From NCBI GenBank assembly GCA_965153455.1, contig OZ234495.1, positions 18,658,875 through 18,722,874 on the forward strand: DNA of 64,000 nt, read 5' to 3'. A program made the translations under genes and the position numbers. Under the pieces are notes generated by a model. It was not told the origin of the DNA. It ran no database searches and saw only the letters and a program-made list of their open reading frames with translations. Source of the DNA: Sphagnum compactum (lineage: Eukaryota > Bryophyta > Sphagnopsida > Sphagnales). Below, piece by piece: positions 12,531 to 26,055 of the stretch. Numbering within the stretch: the first letter of the stretch is position 1; each line of letters starts with the position of its first letter.

Positions 12531-15235
12531 TTGTAGTAACTTTGGTTTAAAAGTTAAAGGTTTTCTACCTTAGTTTTAACAATGATGGATGTGTCCATTC
12601 CATCATAACAAGATGCACATAAGGTGCTTTAAGAACTTTAAAATAGTCTTCAAAATCAAGGAACAAAACAAACTTCCTTGAATGGTTGGTTCATCACAAA
12701 TATGTAAACCTCCTTAAACAAATATTTCCTAAAAAATTATTAGATCATAAATAAAAATATATCATTTAAGATTGTAGGAACAACATCAATGGAAAATAAT
12801 TTTATCAATTTAGAGAAGTTATCAACTTTGGGAGGATGATTTAACAAGGGTTAAATTATATGTTATATAATTATGTTAAAAAATGGATGTGGGCATGTAC
12901 ATACCATTTGTTAAAAGAAATGTTAAGTCATCTCTTGGGGGGGGGGGGGGGACACTAGTAAAAAAAAAGTGGAAAATACATGAGTAAACATACATGGTGC
13001 AATATATTGGTTGTTGTGTAAAAACTGGGTGTAAGTACATAGATAGGAGTCAATGAAATTACTTTACAAAAGAACTATGAATCTTTTTTAGTCCTTTTTC
13101 ACTTTTTCATATGAAATAATTTTTGAATGAAATGTTTTGTAACTTGTTATTAAAAATACATATAATTGCCCAATAGATCACATGTTTTGTGTTAATCATT
13201 GCTGAATATCTATGAATTTTTCAAAGCATGCAAATTTTGTTAGATTTTGCATTTCATCTTGAAAATTTATCATAATTTTGAATCATACCAAAATATACTA
13301 ATTACTTTAACCTTTTGTTTCTTATATCATGAACTACAACGTTGTTTTGTATGTTATGCACATTACACCCCATTCACATGTGGTAAAGGACTTTTGAAAA
13401 TTAAATTTCTTAAAAAATACTTTGAATTTTTAAGAAAATTAAATTCCATATCTTTTAGATTGTTAGTGTTTTTTGAACTTGGGTAGTAGGTTGCTATCAT
13501 CTAACTTTTTTTTACCATCAAAATTATGTTATTACAATAGTCCTTTACATAATCGTTTGTAAAATTCACCACATTTGACGTAGCACCTATTCAAGTTCAA
13601 ACGGCCTTTTTGAAAACCAAAACCCAGAATTTAATTTAATGAATTTTTAATTTGAATTCCTCAACTTTCATATTAGTCATTTAGGACAACTTGGAATGAT
13701 TAACATAATTTTAAAATGTCAAGAAAAAACATATGTGAAAAAGTTGACAATTTTCACCACTATTCGAACATGGTTTTTGGCTCCTATCTCTATACTTGCA
13801 CCCAATTATAAGTTAATTAGTTAAAAAATATGGTACATTTTATTCAAATATTCAATTTAAGTATAATATTTGGTATGTAATAATCTGAAATATTGGATTA
13901 TAACTAATATAGGGTGGCTTTAATATGTATATATTATATAATTAGACAATAATAGGGTGATAAAAAAATAGGTTGGAGAATTATCTAATACCCTCGCTGA
14001 AAATGGTGGATTGACGCATGTAGATCCCAAAATTTACATTAAGTGTCCCCTTTGGGTGTCATCTAAAAAAGGTGTTTGGTGATGGGTTTGGGTTGTCACA
14101 TTCCAATGCACACAAATTTGGGAATATCCCAATGCATGGGATGATAATTGATTTGTAAATGGTTTTATTTAACATAGATTTATAAAAATTAGATCATTAT
14201 GTGAAGTGTGTGTTCAATGATAGGTTTATATTTTTTAGAGTCCAATGTACACAACATAACAAAAGTCTTTTAAAAAACAATAATGAGGCTTTAACTGTTT
14301 GGTTTAAGGTGTGACCTAAGGCAAATCTATAAACATAACAATTCATAGTGTGATATAAATTGTTTAGTGAAATGGGTACAACATCATCAAAAGGGTTAAA
14401 ACCCTAGCTAAGTTGTAATGCAAAATCAAAATTTGGGGTGGAATGTGCATTTATGCACCTTGTAGCAATCCAACCAAATACTCAAAGGACATATTGTGGG
14501 CTTCAGATACTACAATGCAAAATTTATGAATAATTTTGAGGGCCGCCGAATAGATCCCTATACCTACAACCAATGATATTTCCCACCAAAACAAGAGCAC
14601 TATACTTTCAATTCCAAAATGCCTCAATCATGCTTCAAGTCATCAAATCATTTAATCTTTTCAATTAAGAGAAACATGTCCAACTTACCCACAAATGTGT
14701 TAGATGAAGTCCAAATTAGTTTCTTAGATCTTTCAATGCCTACTACTATAGTGTTAGGACCAACATCAAAAGATAAAAACATATGTGAAAGTAAAGGACC
14801 AATTTAGTGATTCAAGGAATTTAGAATTTTAGAAATAAAAAAAGTTTTTAGAAAAAAGTTATCTAATACTATCACTAGGTAGCTAAACATGTAATTACAC
14901 AAGTAAAAAAAATGCAATAAAAGTTGGCCATTGCAAATTTGAGTGCATTGTCATCTCTTCTAGTATCTTATAGCTTCAAATTCACATCAATAGCTTGCAT
15001 AACAACAATAGATACAAATCTAGATTGGGAAGACTAATTTGTAGATTTCTATGATCCAATCAATGTTAATGTAATGATAGAAGAACATGCATTTCCATCA
15101 TTTTTTGACCTAGCTTACTTTTTGTTTTCTAGGTTTGATTGTAAAGGGAAAAAAACATACCTCTTGTGGGGTTTAGGGTTACCCCATGAAAATAAGAATG
15201 GGTGAAAATATTTCATCTTATTTGTACATGCATCA
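12531..15235. other. AT-rich intergenic DNA; nothing recognised
   Basis: AT-rich sequence with a G homopolymer near 12,937-12,950. The frames at 13,247-13,486 and 14,619-14,807 are short, have no recognisable motif and are probably fortuitous. Confidence 0.6.
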
Positions 15236-15240
15236 TTTGT

Positions 15241-15715
15241 GTTTTAAACACATGACATTTGTGTGCAAAACGTACAAACTTATGAAAGAACGATTTTCAC
15301 ATGATTTTTAATTACCAAATTGTGGGACGGGAAGTTTGTGATGTTGATGTTTGTTTGCCCAATGCACCCTACTAATCTCGATTTTATTGTAAATAAACAA
15401 CCAATTTGGAGGAGATTCAATATTCAAATTTCTTCCTTCAATTAACATCACAAACTTACCAACTTCATTAATTTGTTCAAAATTCGCATGAAATATATTA
15501 TTTCATGGGTTCATTTTTTTGCACATGGATGTTGTACGTTTAAACACCCATGATGCATGTATAAATAAAATGAAATATTCTCAACCATTTGAAATTTTTA
15601 TTTATATGTGTTTTAAACGCACGACATCCATTTGCAAAAAATACAAACTCGTGAAAAATGATTTTCTCATGATTTTCACTATCAAATCATGGGACGAAAA
15701 TTTTGTGATGAGCTG
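15241..15715. repeat. ~110 bp direct repeat (2 copies)
   Basis: The segment starting GTTTTAAACACATGACAT at 15,241-15,350 recurs in diverged form at 15,610-15,712 (GTTTTAAACGCACGACAT), continuing through TACAAACT..GTGAAA, TTTTCACATGATTTT and GGGACG. Between them, around 15,500-15,560, a piece resembling the reverse orientation of the same core occurs (TTTGCACATGG, GTACGTTTAAAC). Confidence 0.65.
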
Positions 15716-15949
15716 GACAAAACATTATCGAAATTGTAAAGGTAAGTTAGGATTTACATGTTTGTTTTACTTTCAGGATTTCAGCCTAACAATGTTGTGA
15801 AAATGGAATTTATGAATGTTTCTTTAAATGTTTTTAAGACACATTTGCATTGAATGCAGTCTTTAGAAAGATTTGGACAAATTAGGCATAATTTCAAATT
15901 AATATTATTTAGAGTGAAAAATTTGTAAAATTATGCAAGTTATCATTTG

Positions 15950-17800
15950 TCTTGAATAGCCCCAACATTGTTAGGCAAACAACACCAACATACTGAGAAA
16001 GCTTGGAACACGTTCAACAAATGTGGATTGAATACAATTGTCCGTCTAAGAATATTATTAACTATAATTGAAAAAAGTTCAACACATACAAAGTATGATT
16101 GAATAGATGGCATGGAAGGGAGAAAGTAACATCCAAATTTTTCCTTTATACAAGGCTACTCATTAATCAAGATTTGAAGTGTGTGGCAAGATTTTGAAGT
16201 TAATTTACCAATTGTCTCTCTAGATTAAAGTCAATAAAAAAATGTTGTACAATGTTGATACCACTAAACAACACATATGCATTGTGGGAAAGGATTTTCG
16301 TGAAATGGGATAATGAACATATTTTAAAGGGGACCTGCACCAATTGGGAAATTGAAGTTTGGTTGTTTGGTGGGGCTATGGGAAGTTTTGTTTGTTGGAC
16401 TCACAAAAAGGCTCTTGAATCAATATATGATGTTGCATGATTGATCGACAAAATTTGAGGGTGGAACACACAGACAATGAACAAATATTGTTGGGAATGT
16501 AAGAAACAAAGATAAATTTACCATGAAATTATGGTCTTTTATGGGTTTTTAATTTTTACATCTATAAACCTTATGCTTTACATATTGGAAGATTGGCATG
16601 AAAAGGAAAGGAGACATAGGTACAACAATATGTTGTTTGCACTTCTAGATAGTGAGTTTAACAAGGATGTTTATAAGTTTAAAACAAGGTTGAATCCTTC
16701 AAAGGCTCCACCACCATAGTGGTTTACTAATATATTTCAAAGATGGATTGAAAACATGGACCTAACCACCATAAGAGTTGAAGTAATCCTATAAGACATT
16801 CATTACAAATATGTGACCCTTTTTAATTTGGCTGCATTAGGGTTATAATCAATAGTGATGTAGGCATGAATAAATTGTTAATTGATGACATTCCTTTAAA
16901 AATTGTTGTGTTGTTGACCATTCATGCCCTATAGGAAAAACCTCATGCTTGGAAAGGTACAGATTGGGAATGCCTATTTTTTAGCCTTCTCAATTGTAAG
17001 GTCAACTTTCAAGTTATTTTTTGTCATTGCAATCATGATGCATTTGTGCATATTTTTTCAATAGTACACAACAAATACCAATTTTCCACCAAATTCCAAA
17101 TGGAGTTTGGGTAATATATGGCAATTGATGTAGAGGTGCCATTTCAAAATGACACAATTATGAAATCTCTTGTATTCTTCTATACCTATTTCTTTTGTAA
17201 CTAAATTGAGATCAGTGTGAAAAATGACTTGTTTAGTAAAAAAATCTTCATTCATTAATGGTTAGCATTAGAATGGCATTTCCAAAAATTGTCGATTACA
17301 CAACTATGAAATCAATTTTAAAGCACTGAAGACAATATGGATTTAGGTCTAAAAAAATTATGGGCTACCTAAACATTTATGGAGGAGGATTCACGATTCA
17401 CTTTTGTTTAGTAATATTTCCTTACATTTAAATCATTTCTGAGTTTGTTATTACGATGTTTATAAACTACAATCCATTATTGAATCTTAGTCCTTTTTTT
17501 TCAATGTAAGAAAAAAAATGAAGTATCAAAATGATAAGGATTTTTAACCTTATGATCAAAATGCTAGAGTGAATGGAATTAAGAAATTACATTTGTTTAT
17601 TTCCATATGCTTTCAAATCAAACAATTGATAGACAACATGTGGCAAAAGATGATGCTACCTAGGAATGAAGAATTAGGCCATATGAAGTTACACAAGAAG
17701 GGGGAACCGTGCAAGAAGAAGCCACCCAAGGAGGAGAGGACGCCACATAGGAGATTGACACTAAGCAAGAAATGTCAAGAATAGAGGTCCTTTATCCATC
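15950..17800 (+). other. Possible decayed coding sequence of unknown origin
   Basis: Several adjacent plus-strand frames look protein-like rather than random: 16,252-16,440 (Trp-rich, with KWDNEHILKGTCTNWEIEVW), 16,531-16,719 (DWHEKERRHRYNNMLFALLD and NPSKAPPP) and 17,569-17,784 (a basic tail). They lie in different frames separated by stops, as in a dead transposable element or retrocopy. I do not recognise the family and no start, splice signals or terminal repeats are clear. It could be chance; codon-bias testing would help. Confidence 0.3.
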
Positions 17801-18384
17801 ACCAAAAACTTCACGTGCTAAGGCCCAAATAGTTAGCAAAACAAAATATAAAGCCTTCATCCCAATCCACAAGAAAAAATAAATTAATATGATCAAGTGG
17901 CTACCAAACATCAAAAACAATATGAAACAAAGGAGACCACTATTGTCACCACTTCATCCATTGGTAGAATTTTGTTGCAAAATCTTGACAGCTATTGCAC
18001 ACCTTTTGAATCATCTTCAATACCATCCTTAGACAAAACCCACTCAATAGGTTTAATTCCATAGATAGTCCTTGAATGAAAGGTTTTAAATGCAATGTCA
18101 AATTTGTTTTCTTTTAAAGAAATTTGAATCCTATGAAATAATTAAACACAATTGCAATAGTACATTGGATTAATGAATGCGTAGTCCTATTAAAATGGCC
18201 CATCATAACATTTTGATTTAGTTTATTTAAATAACCATTTTTACATTTTATTCATGTTTAAGATCACATCATTGGATGTTAAAATCGTCCACATTTTTGG
18301 TCTCTCATATATCTTATTTTTATGTCCATGCCATGATTATAAGAAGCAACCTAGTAGTCAAATGTGGTTTCAATATTTCTCTAT

Positions 18385-18990
18385 CTAAAATGGAAGCCAT
18401 TTGGTGGCCATTAGGTGTTAATTGTAACTATGTTTAGAGGGAAAACCCCATGGTGGTTAATACTAGGTTGTCTTTCTACTTTTTTTTGTTTAAAGGGGAA
18501 GCCATTGGTGGCCACTAGGTGGTCTTTCTACCCCTCTATTTAGATGGGAAACTACCTAGTTGTGGCCACCATGTGCTCTTTGTACCTTTGTGTCTAAAAG
18601 GAAAACCACTAGAGGGAAAACTACTTGGTGGCAACTAGGTGGTCTTTTTACTTCTTTGCTAAGATGGGAAGCCACCTAGTGGCCACCAAGTGTTTTTTGT
18701 ACCTTTGAATCTAGAGGGAAAACCACATGGTGGCCACCAAACGGTTTTTCTACATCTCTTTCTTGAAGGGAAACCACTTGGTGGCCACTAGGTGTTCATT
18801 GTACCTATGTGTCTAAAGGAAAATATGTCTAGTGGTCTTTCTAAAAGGAAAGCCACTTGGTGGCCGCCAAATGTTCTTTATACCTATATGTCTAGAAGGA
18901 AAACGACCTAGTGGTCATTAAATGGTCTTTCTATTTCTTTGTTTAGCATAAGACACCTAGTGGCCACCATGTGCCCACCTATGCCTCTAG
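18385..18990. repeat. ~60 bp minisatellite, about ten degenerate copies
   Basis: Each unit holds a GGGAARCCAC-like start, a near-palindromic core (CCACCTAGTGGCCACCA / TGGTGGCCACTAGGTGG) and a TCTTTSTACCTCTTTGTCTA-type spacer. Successive units alternate between two spacer types (ending STACCTTTG and CTACCYCT), giving a higher-order period near 120 bp. Two more isolated degenerate units lie near 22,220-22,330. Confidence 0.82.
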
Positions 18991-21900
18991 AACTTAAGCC
19001 AATGTAATCATCAATTTAAAGTTAAATATTAGTGGGATTTTTTCTAATTGTGAATTTGTCACACTTTTACATTATTCTTTTCTGAATGTAGGTAGAGATC
19101 ATGTTCAAATTGATCGCTTAGAAAATTTTAGAATTTTAGAATTTTTTTTCCTCTTATAGTTGATGTCCATGCTGGAATAGGAGGATGGGTGAACTTGAAT
19201 TCTAGTGATGAATTTTAAGAATTTATCCTATGTGGCCTTTGACATCAATGTAAAGGAAGAATGTTGAAATTTGGTCACATCATATTGAAGTTGATGTTCA
19301 ACCAAGTCTGTCAACTCATTTGTTTGAAGTTGGGTATGAATTTGATGAGGTTTTTTAAATGATTTTCCTTTCAAGACATTTATGATTTGATTCAAACGAT
19401 TAGGGAAAAATAGGATCTCATTATGGTGTTGGTGGAATCCACAAGAATGCTATTGAATTACTTGGAAAAGAAAAAATTGAAGGCTTGGAATCAATAGGTA
19501 GGACATTGTCACTACCTCCATCTTTGCCATCCTCGTTACCATCTTTACCATCCCTACTTGCATTTATGCCAATTTGTAGAACTTGATGTTTTGAAAAATG
19601 ACCTCTAATTGCCCTAGACATTGGTGAAAAGATAAGGGCTCAAATCTTCAACTAGTCAATTTTCAAAATTTCAAATCTCCTCGTTGTAATGATGCATAGG
19701 ACCTTGAGGTGAGTCCTTTGCACATAGTTTATGACTTAAAAGGTGTATTTGTTGGGAAGTGATATTTCATGATTAATCACCTATTGATTTTGCCACTTAA
19801 TTAATATTATCATATCACCTTTAACAAGATGGTCATTTTGAAGCTTAGACTCAAGGAATTCCTTGTGAAATGCATAGAACAATTTACAATATACTTATGA
19901 ATTATAGCTCAACTTCATAAGATGGAAATGTACTTGATGAAAATCACGAAAAGGAAGAAAATAATGATCAATCCTTAAAGGATTATTGGTTGACATTTAT
20001 GCAAAATTCACAAGCATATATTGCAAGTTTTCAATAAAAACACCTTCAAACACAACATTCTTAAGACTCATAATAAAATTATTTACCATAAAAAAATCTT
20101 AATTTTTTCCTAAGTACCTTTTCACTCACCTTATAATTACATTGTTGGTAGACAAACACCTTGTAGATGTGGCCATAATCTTCCTTTTAATGAAGATTTC
20201 ATTCAATTTTATGAGGAAGAATGAATGGAAGAAAATTACTTCATGGGAATTATTCTATTGTACTTGGAATCATTCATTACTTTAGGCTTAATGTCCCCAC
20301 ATTGTTGAAGACAATTCCTTTGGCACCATCAAAATTATTGTTGAAGACGATGGTCAATACATGGCATTGTCTAAAAAATGCATCAACAAATGTAACACCA
20401 ATATCTAGAGAAATTAGTTGACATCCATAAAAATCAAAAAAAATCTTTTCTTTTTAAAACTATTTTTGGATGGTTGAATCAATTTATATGGTAATTCCTT
20501 TTGTGGATTATCCTAATTCCTTTTAGTTTTGTAGGTAAAAGGTGAGTTGTTTGGTAAGATGACACAAGATTTGGGTTAGTCAATTTCATGACCTTTTAGT
20601 AAACCATATTTTGATGAGATGTTTTCAACTTTAAATTTTGCAATCAATCCACAAGTGTCTCATTCACCTTCACTAGAAGTGAGTCCTTTATATGTTATTT
20701 TTTACATCAATGGAGTTCTCTTTGCAACATGCTTTGACGTGATTCAAAATAACTTTTTAACTTGACATCAAAGAACTCCATTTTGCAGCTTGAATTGAAG
20801 GAACTATTCAAAAGGTGTATAATGCAATTCATTCTATATTTTTGGTCCATAGCCATTAGTAATTATTTGAATGAAACTTGGTGTGAAACAAAAATTACCA
20901 TCAATCTATTTAAAATACTTGGTCAAAAGCATTGCATGTAATACATTCATTTCTTATCAGTTAATTTTAACAAGATTTTTTTTCATAAAAACTTTGAGTT
21001 TTTTTTTTTATAAGTATCATGACATTCATGTCAGCAATGCATTACTTGTAGACAAATGCCTTGCAAAATTTTGTTTAATGGATTGAGTGGTTGCAAGGTA
21101 GGGTGGTTCATTTTTTGTGTCATAATCCAATTTTTTGTAGAGTGGTGTGCATTTACATATTATTAACATGACATAAAAATAATAATTTTTCAAATTTGTG
21201 GCTAGATTTTGATTTTCAATTTGAAGAACAAGACATCTATAAAAAATTGTAACACATACACACCAAATATATAGTAATGGACTTTTGAAGTTGAAAAATA
21301 TGGACTGGTTTGTTGTTTGTGCCTCCATAATATACATGCATTTTTTGGTATGAATTTTATTTGGGATATTTTATAGGGACTCAATATATGTTTTTTTTTT
21401 TTTAAACACATATATGCAAAAAATTTGCTAGAAAAAATTTAACCAAAAAAAAGTTATAAACTTTTGGATGGCTTAAAATGAACTTTATTTTCATATGTCC
21501 ATATCATAATCACTTTTGGGTGGATTTTTTTTCAATTTTATTTTTTTAAACATGTACATTAAATTTTTTTTTACAATGGTTATTCTTCATATGGACGTTT
21601 TAGTTCACCATGTAATTCTCCACTAAATTAATGATATCAAAATAAACTACCATTTTAACATTACCATATGGACATTTAGGGAGTGGAACATCCACCAAAA
21701 ATGAATTACCTTGGTTTGCAATCACCCAATTGTTTAGTGCCATTTAAAAAAAAACATTGATGATTTTTGTGGGGATAATGATTATTTGTTCGAAATTGTT
21801 CTCGTTTATTTGGAATCTTTTTATATTTCTAGATGTGTTGTTTCCACTTTTGTACATGATAGCTCCTTTGGTAATATTAGAAGTATTAGTTGGGATGATC

Positions 21901-23150
21901 CTAAACAATATGAAGCATATTATTTGTGAACTATAGTAATAGATGTGATGTTCCATATTGTAAATATGCAAATTTGAAAATGAAAAAGTAATGGTAATTT
22001 GTTTTTAATTGCTCTTTTTGCATTTTTAACTTCCTAAAACTTTGCCTTTCAAATACCCTGATCATTAAACTTAATGAACGAAACGTTATTACTACAAATG
22101 TTGGATCTAACTTTTGTTTTCAAGGTTTGTATTTTCAACATTTTCTTGATTTGGTCGAACTTCCTACTTACTCCTAGCCTATTTTTACTATGTACATATT
22201 TTTAACCCTTCACAACTACAACCATCTAGTGGTTGCTTAATGTACTTCTTTGTTCACACTTATAATCCTTTAGAATCAAAACCACATAGTGACCACCATG
22301 TGGTATTTTGTATGCTTTGAATCTAGTTGCTTAACTTTGTTTTATAAGTTCTCTATGGATGTTCAAGGTAAATATTTCAAATTACCCCTCCATATTTTGG
22401 ATTTTGATCCAGTTTATGTAAATTTTTATTAAATTATCATTTTTTTTGGGTATGTTGTTTATTTATGTCCATCTCCATCCACCCAAGGTATGCACAAATG
22501 TTTTCATTCATGTCTTAGTATCCCCAAAAATTAACTAATTCTTAATGTGGATGATGTCATGTGTTATTTTCCATAATGTGATGTTTTTGAAGGGAATTGT
22601 CATGTGAGGGGGAGCAATATTGACATCACCAAAGTGGAAGCAAGAGCTATAGTGCAATATCTTTTTCCTAGTGTTCAAAAAAATTAAATTGCAATTTGGT
22701 CTTATATGTTGTTGGAAAGTGTGATGTAAGGTTTTCGTTTCCTAATGCCACAAATATTTGTCAATCAATTTGTTTTCATTTGGGGATGTGAACAATGAAC
22801 AAGGATGTTAGGTCAACTTACTTTTAAAAATATTATTATTTTAAGGATTTGAAACCTGTGTATTTTGCATGTTGAGGACTAAATTATGGGATAGAAGATT
22901 AAATGTTGTTCATTGATGACAAATCAATCAAGGTCCTTCGAAATTCCAAGTGTAGTGGTATCTTCATTGCGTCTTTTAATTGAAGGACGTCAAATAATAC
23001 TTAGTTCAGTGGTTGGACCTTGCATCTCATTTGTGGTTACCGTTGATTGGATTGCTATTACTAAGGGAAATTGATGTCCATTATGAAATCATTGTCAAAT
23101 ATTTGAAACCGCATTGCATATATGAAAAATGATCATAGGGATGTTGGCAT
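18991..23150. other. AT-rich intergenic DNA; nothing firmly recognised
   Basis: Scattered open frames (19,421-19,621 minus; 20,221-20,421 plus; 21,026-21,337 minus) show no motif I can name. Segments around 19,740-19,900 and 20,740-20,890 share several short stretches and may be copies of one old element. Two degenerate minisatellite units occur near 22,220-22,330. Confidence 0.5.
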
Positions 23151-24990
23151 TGTTCAACTGCATTTAGGTATGAACTTAGGGTTTAGGGGCAGATGGAAGT
23201 AACCTCTTGACTCCTAGTATCCCTTGCAGATGAACCTTCCATTCCCATTGCTGACTTCTTGTTCGTAGACTTACAGAACCCCTTGTAGACAAATCACACG
23301 CATTCACATAGCTGACTTGTTGCTTGTTGTTCGTAGTTGAATTATGATTTTTCCGGGGCTCTGCTGTCCAGAGGGAAGAGACTTCACACCTGTGCAGGAT
23401 TTGGGGAAGAAAGTTTTGGTTTGATCTTGAACCAATGTGGGCATGACACGTATGCATTAGAGGTGGAGAACTATGCATCCGCGTAGAATTTTGGGGTAAA
23501 ATTCTAGCACATACTTCAACCACTGTGCAAGTGACAACTGGAGAAGTTCTAGGTACCTTACCCAATCAAACATAGTTTTCTCTTCCTTGAACCAGTGCAA
23601 CTCTTACCCAAAAGGAAAGGATCCATTTTTCACATATAAGTACTTCCTCTAAGGAGTATTAGAGCAAACTAATCTAGAATGGCACAAACTTAGGTAAGCA
23701 ACTGCAGCTTGTAAACTGTCAAACTGGAGGACTGAGCTTTAAGTGGGTTTTCTTTAGAGGACTACGTTTTTGCAGCCAAGTACACACCAAGTCCTGACCA
23801 CCCTAGTCCAAGAGAATTGAATAATGATGATGGCTACTGGGAGCTTGGTGACAGGCCCACCACCAAGCACCCATTGGTTGGTGGCAGGCCCATCACCAAG
23901 CACCCATTGGCCAATCCATAGCCATTGTCATCACTGCCGACTCATGACCAAGAAGGGGGTAACCTTGTTCTGAAGCTCTCAGCATTGCATTGCATTTTCA
24001 AAATCATCATGAACAACAAACTCTGTTGTATACACAGGTTTGGAGCTCCTAGCATTTTGGCATTTCTAGGACTCATTGCAAACTACAAAGTCATTGTATC
24101 TTACAAAACGGGGGGAAAAAGAAACGCGTGTGCTGCACACACCTGTCTGTGGCTTGGTGGTATTGTGTTTTATATTTTTAACTTGACAGGATGGATTGAT
24201 GGACATATGAAGTCTGCCAGTCTGTCCCAGCTGCAAGCAAGCAAGCCCACCACCACCACCCAAAACCATGGCACCAATAATATCCACAGCCACATTGATG
24301 GATACACATCCAAGTCCACATCACAAGTTTTGCTTCCTCTCTACAAAACAATCTACCATGATGTTCAGAATTTATATCAGTTCTCAAATGTGTACCAAAA
24401 TCTACTACAGAAATTGAAAATATTGTGACTCTGTATAGCAGGAAAACTTCACAAAACTATGAACATAAAGCTTCTGCACACATTATCACTAGTGTGAAGG
24501 AACAACCTTAGACAAAAACAGAGTGGCAGGAAGGGAGACTCCGTCACATCAATTATAAGGCCTCCAAACAAAATCAAGGCAGATGTTAGGAGCTGACCAA
24601 AGAAGGATGGACTGAGCCACATACAACTAGCACACAGTCCTAATTGATGTACAAGGGTGGAATAGGATGTGAAGGATCACCATGCTCGCAGATTCCTTTC
24701 CTGTCATAAACCATCATCTTTCTTTCAGTCTCATGACAGTTGAACATGTACACCGCCAGTCTTCATCTCATTAGCTTCCTTTCTTGCATTTCTCTTGTTC
24801 TAGAAATTTCAAAGTTCTTATGTACAAGGCACAGAGATACACACCTTTCACCCCCTGACAGCAAGAACACTGGCCATGACATTACTATGCCCTGCTATGA
24901 AATTTGGATGCAGAATGTATCACTATTTTCTGCTGCACAAAATACACACTTAAAGCCTTTTTCATGAATATACTTCTCAGACCTTTCTCA
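23151..24990. other. GC-richer non-repetitive DNA; no gene recognised
   Basis: Base composition rises toward the gene island. A 33-bp direct repeat with CAGGCCCAYCACCAAGCACCCATTGG lies at about 23,852-23,912. The longest open frames (23,176-23,565 minus, 129 codons; 23,925-24,428 plus, 167 codons) match no family I know and lack a convincing exon structure. Part could be transcribed, non-coding sequence. Confidence 0.45.
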
Positions 24991-24993
24991 TGC

Positions 24994-25121
24994 AGAATGC
25001 TCAATTACTGAACACAAGATTGCAATCAATCTTCTATGAGACCACAACATCAAAAGTAGAATGCTCAATTACTGAACACAAGATTGCAATTAATCTTCTA
25101 TGAGACCACAATATCAAAAGT
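24994..25121. repeat. 64 bp direct tandem duplication (2 copies)
   Basis: The segment beginning AGAATGCTCAATTACTGAAC occurs at 24,994 and 25,058, with only a few differences between copies. This points to a recent local duplication. Confidence 0.9.
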
Positions 25122-26055
25122 AACAGGTGGTCTCCACTACACAAAACTGACATCCTTCTTTCTATAAAACCCATGGATTTAAAGGGCCAGATCAACAAGA
25201 CTTCTGAATGCCAGAATTCTGATAAGTGAGATAGCAGCACAACTGACCCAGATGTCAGAAACCATCTGGTGTGGATTTGTAGCACTCTTAGAAAGGTGAT
25301 ACTGTAGTCTGCTTGAGAGCAGAAGAAACAGATGCCCAACAATAGACTTTTGATCTGTAAGCTGTGTACCTCTGTCTGATGGCTGGGCTTGAGATACATC
25401 TGCAACAGAATGCAACACCATGTACTGCAAGACATAGCTCTGAACAAGAAGAAGCAGAGACACAGCCACAGAAGATTTGTTGCCTACAAAGATCCAGCAA
25501 GAAGAATGACGACTCATCAAACAAATTTGCAAGCTGGGTTACATGGTGCGATGAAAAGCAGAGATTTTTTATTGCCAATACATGATTCTGCAAATCTTTC
25601 AACAGCATAAATCTATCTTGTTTTCACAACCTTTTCTCATGTGCATTAAGAAGAGCTCATGTCTAAGTTGGAGATCACCCTTTGGTTTGTCTTGCTTCTG
25701 CTTTGTTTTCTTACTCTGCACAAGATCATATCAGACAGAAAAAAAGGTTACAAGCACTTCTCTTCAAGGCTGTGTCTCATGGGAGAGTCCTTATGAAAGA
25801 CTTGCAGAAAACTGGCTGAGGCTTCTCTTCCAATTTGCTGCCAGTTGTTGGAGCAACTCAGAGAGCTGTTAGTTCTCCACCAACATGCATATAAGGAACT
25901 GTTGCTGCAACAACAAGAAAGCCCTTCCTGGAGCAGTTGCTCAGAATCGGTACCACCACTTGCAAGTTGCTGTATGCCAGTCCAAGCTTTGCAATTTGAG
26001 CAGTGGTTGAACAAAACTTCTGAGCTGCTTTCCTCAAACTTCCCTGACCAAATTA
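25122..26055. other. Region downstream of MPP6; 3' UTR plus intergenic
   Basis: It lies immediately 3' of the MPP6 stop codon on the minus strand, so the right-hand part is probably its 3' UTR. Many overlapping frames of about 100 codons exist on both strands, but they are Ser/Leu/Cys-rich, lack conserved motifs and appear fortuitous. Confidence 0.5.

Noticed and set aside
18385-18990. Possible CRISPR-like array (regular 60 bp units with palindromic cores)
   Set aside because: Spacers are repeats of each other rather than unique, and the host is a plant nucleus; this is a minisatellite.
23925-24428. 167-codon plus-strand frame
   Set aside because: No start context, domain or repeat of known type; mixed composition suggests chance, although it is the longest frame in that area.
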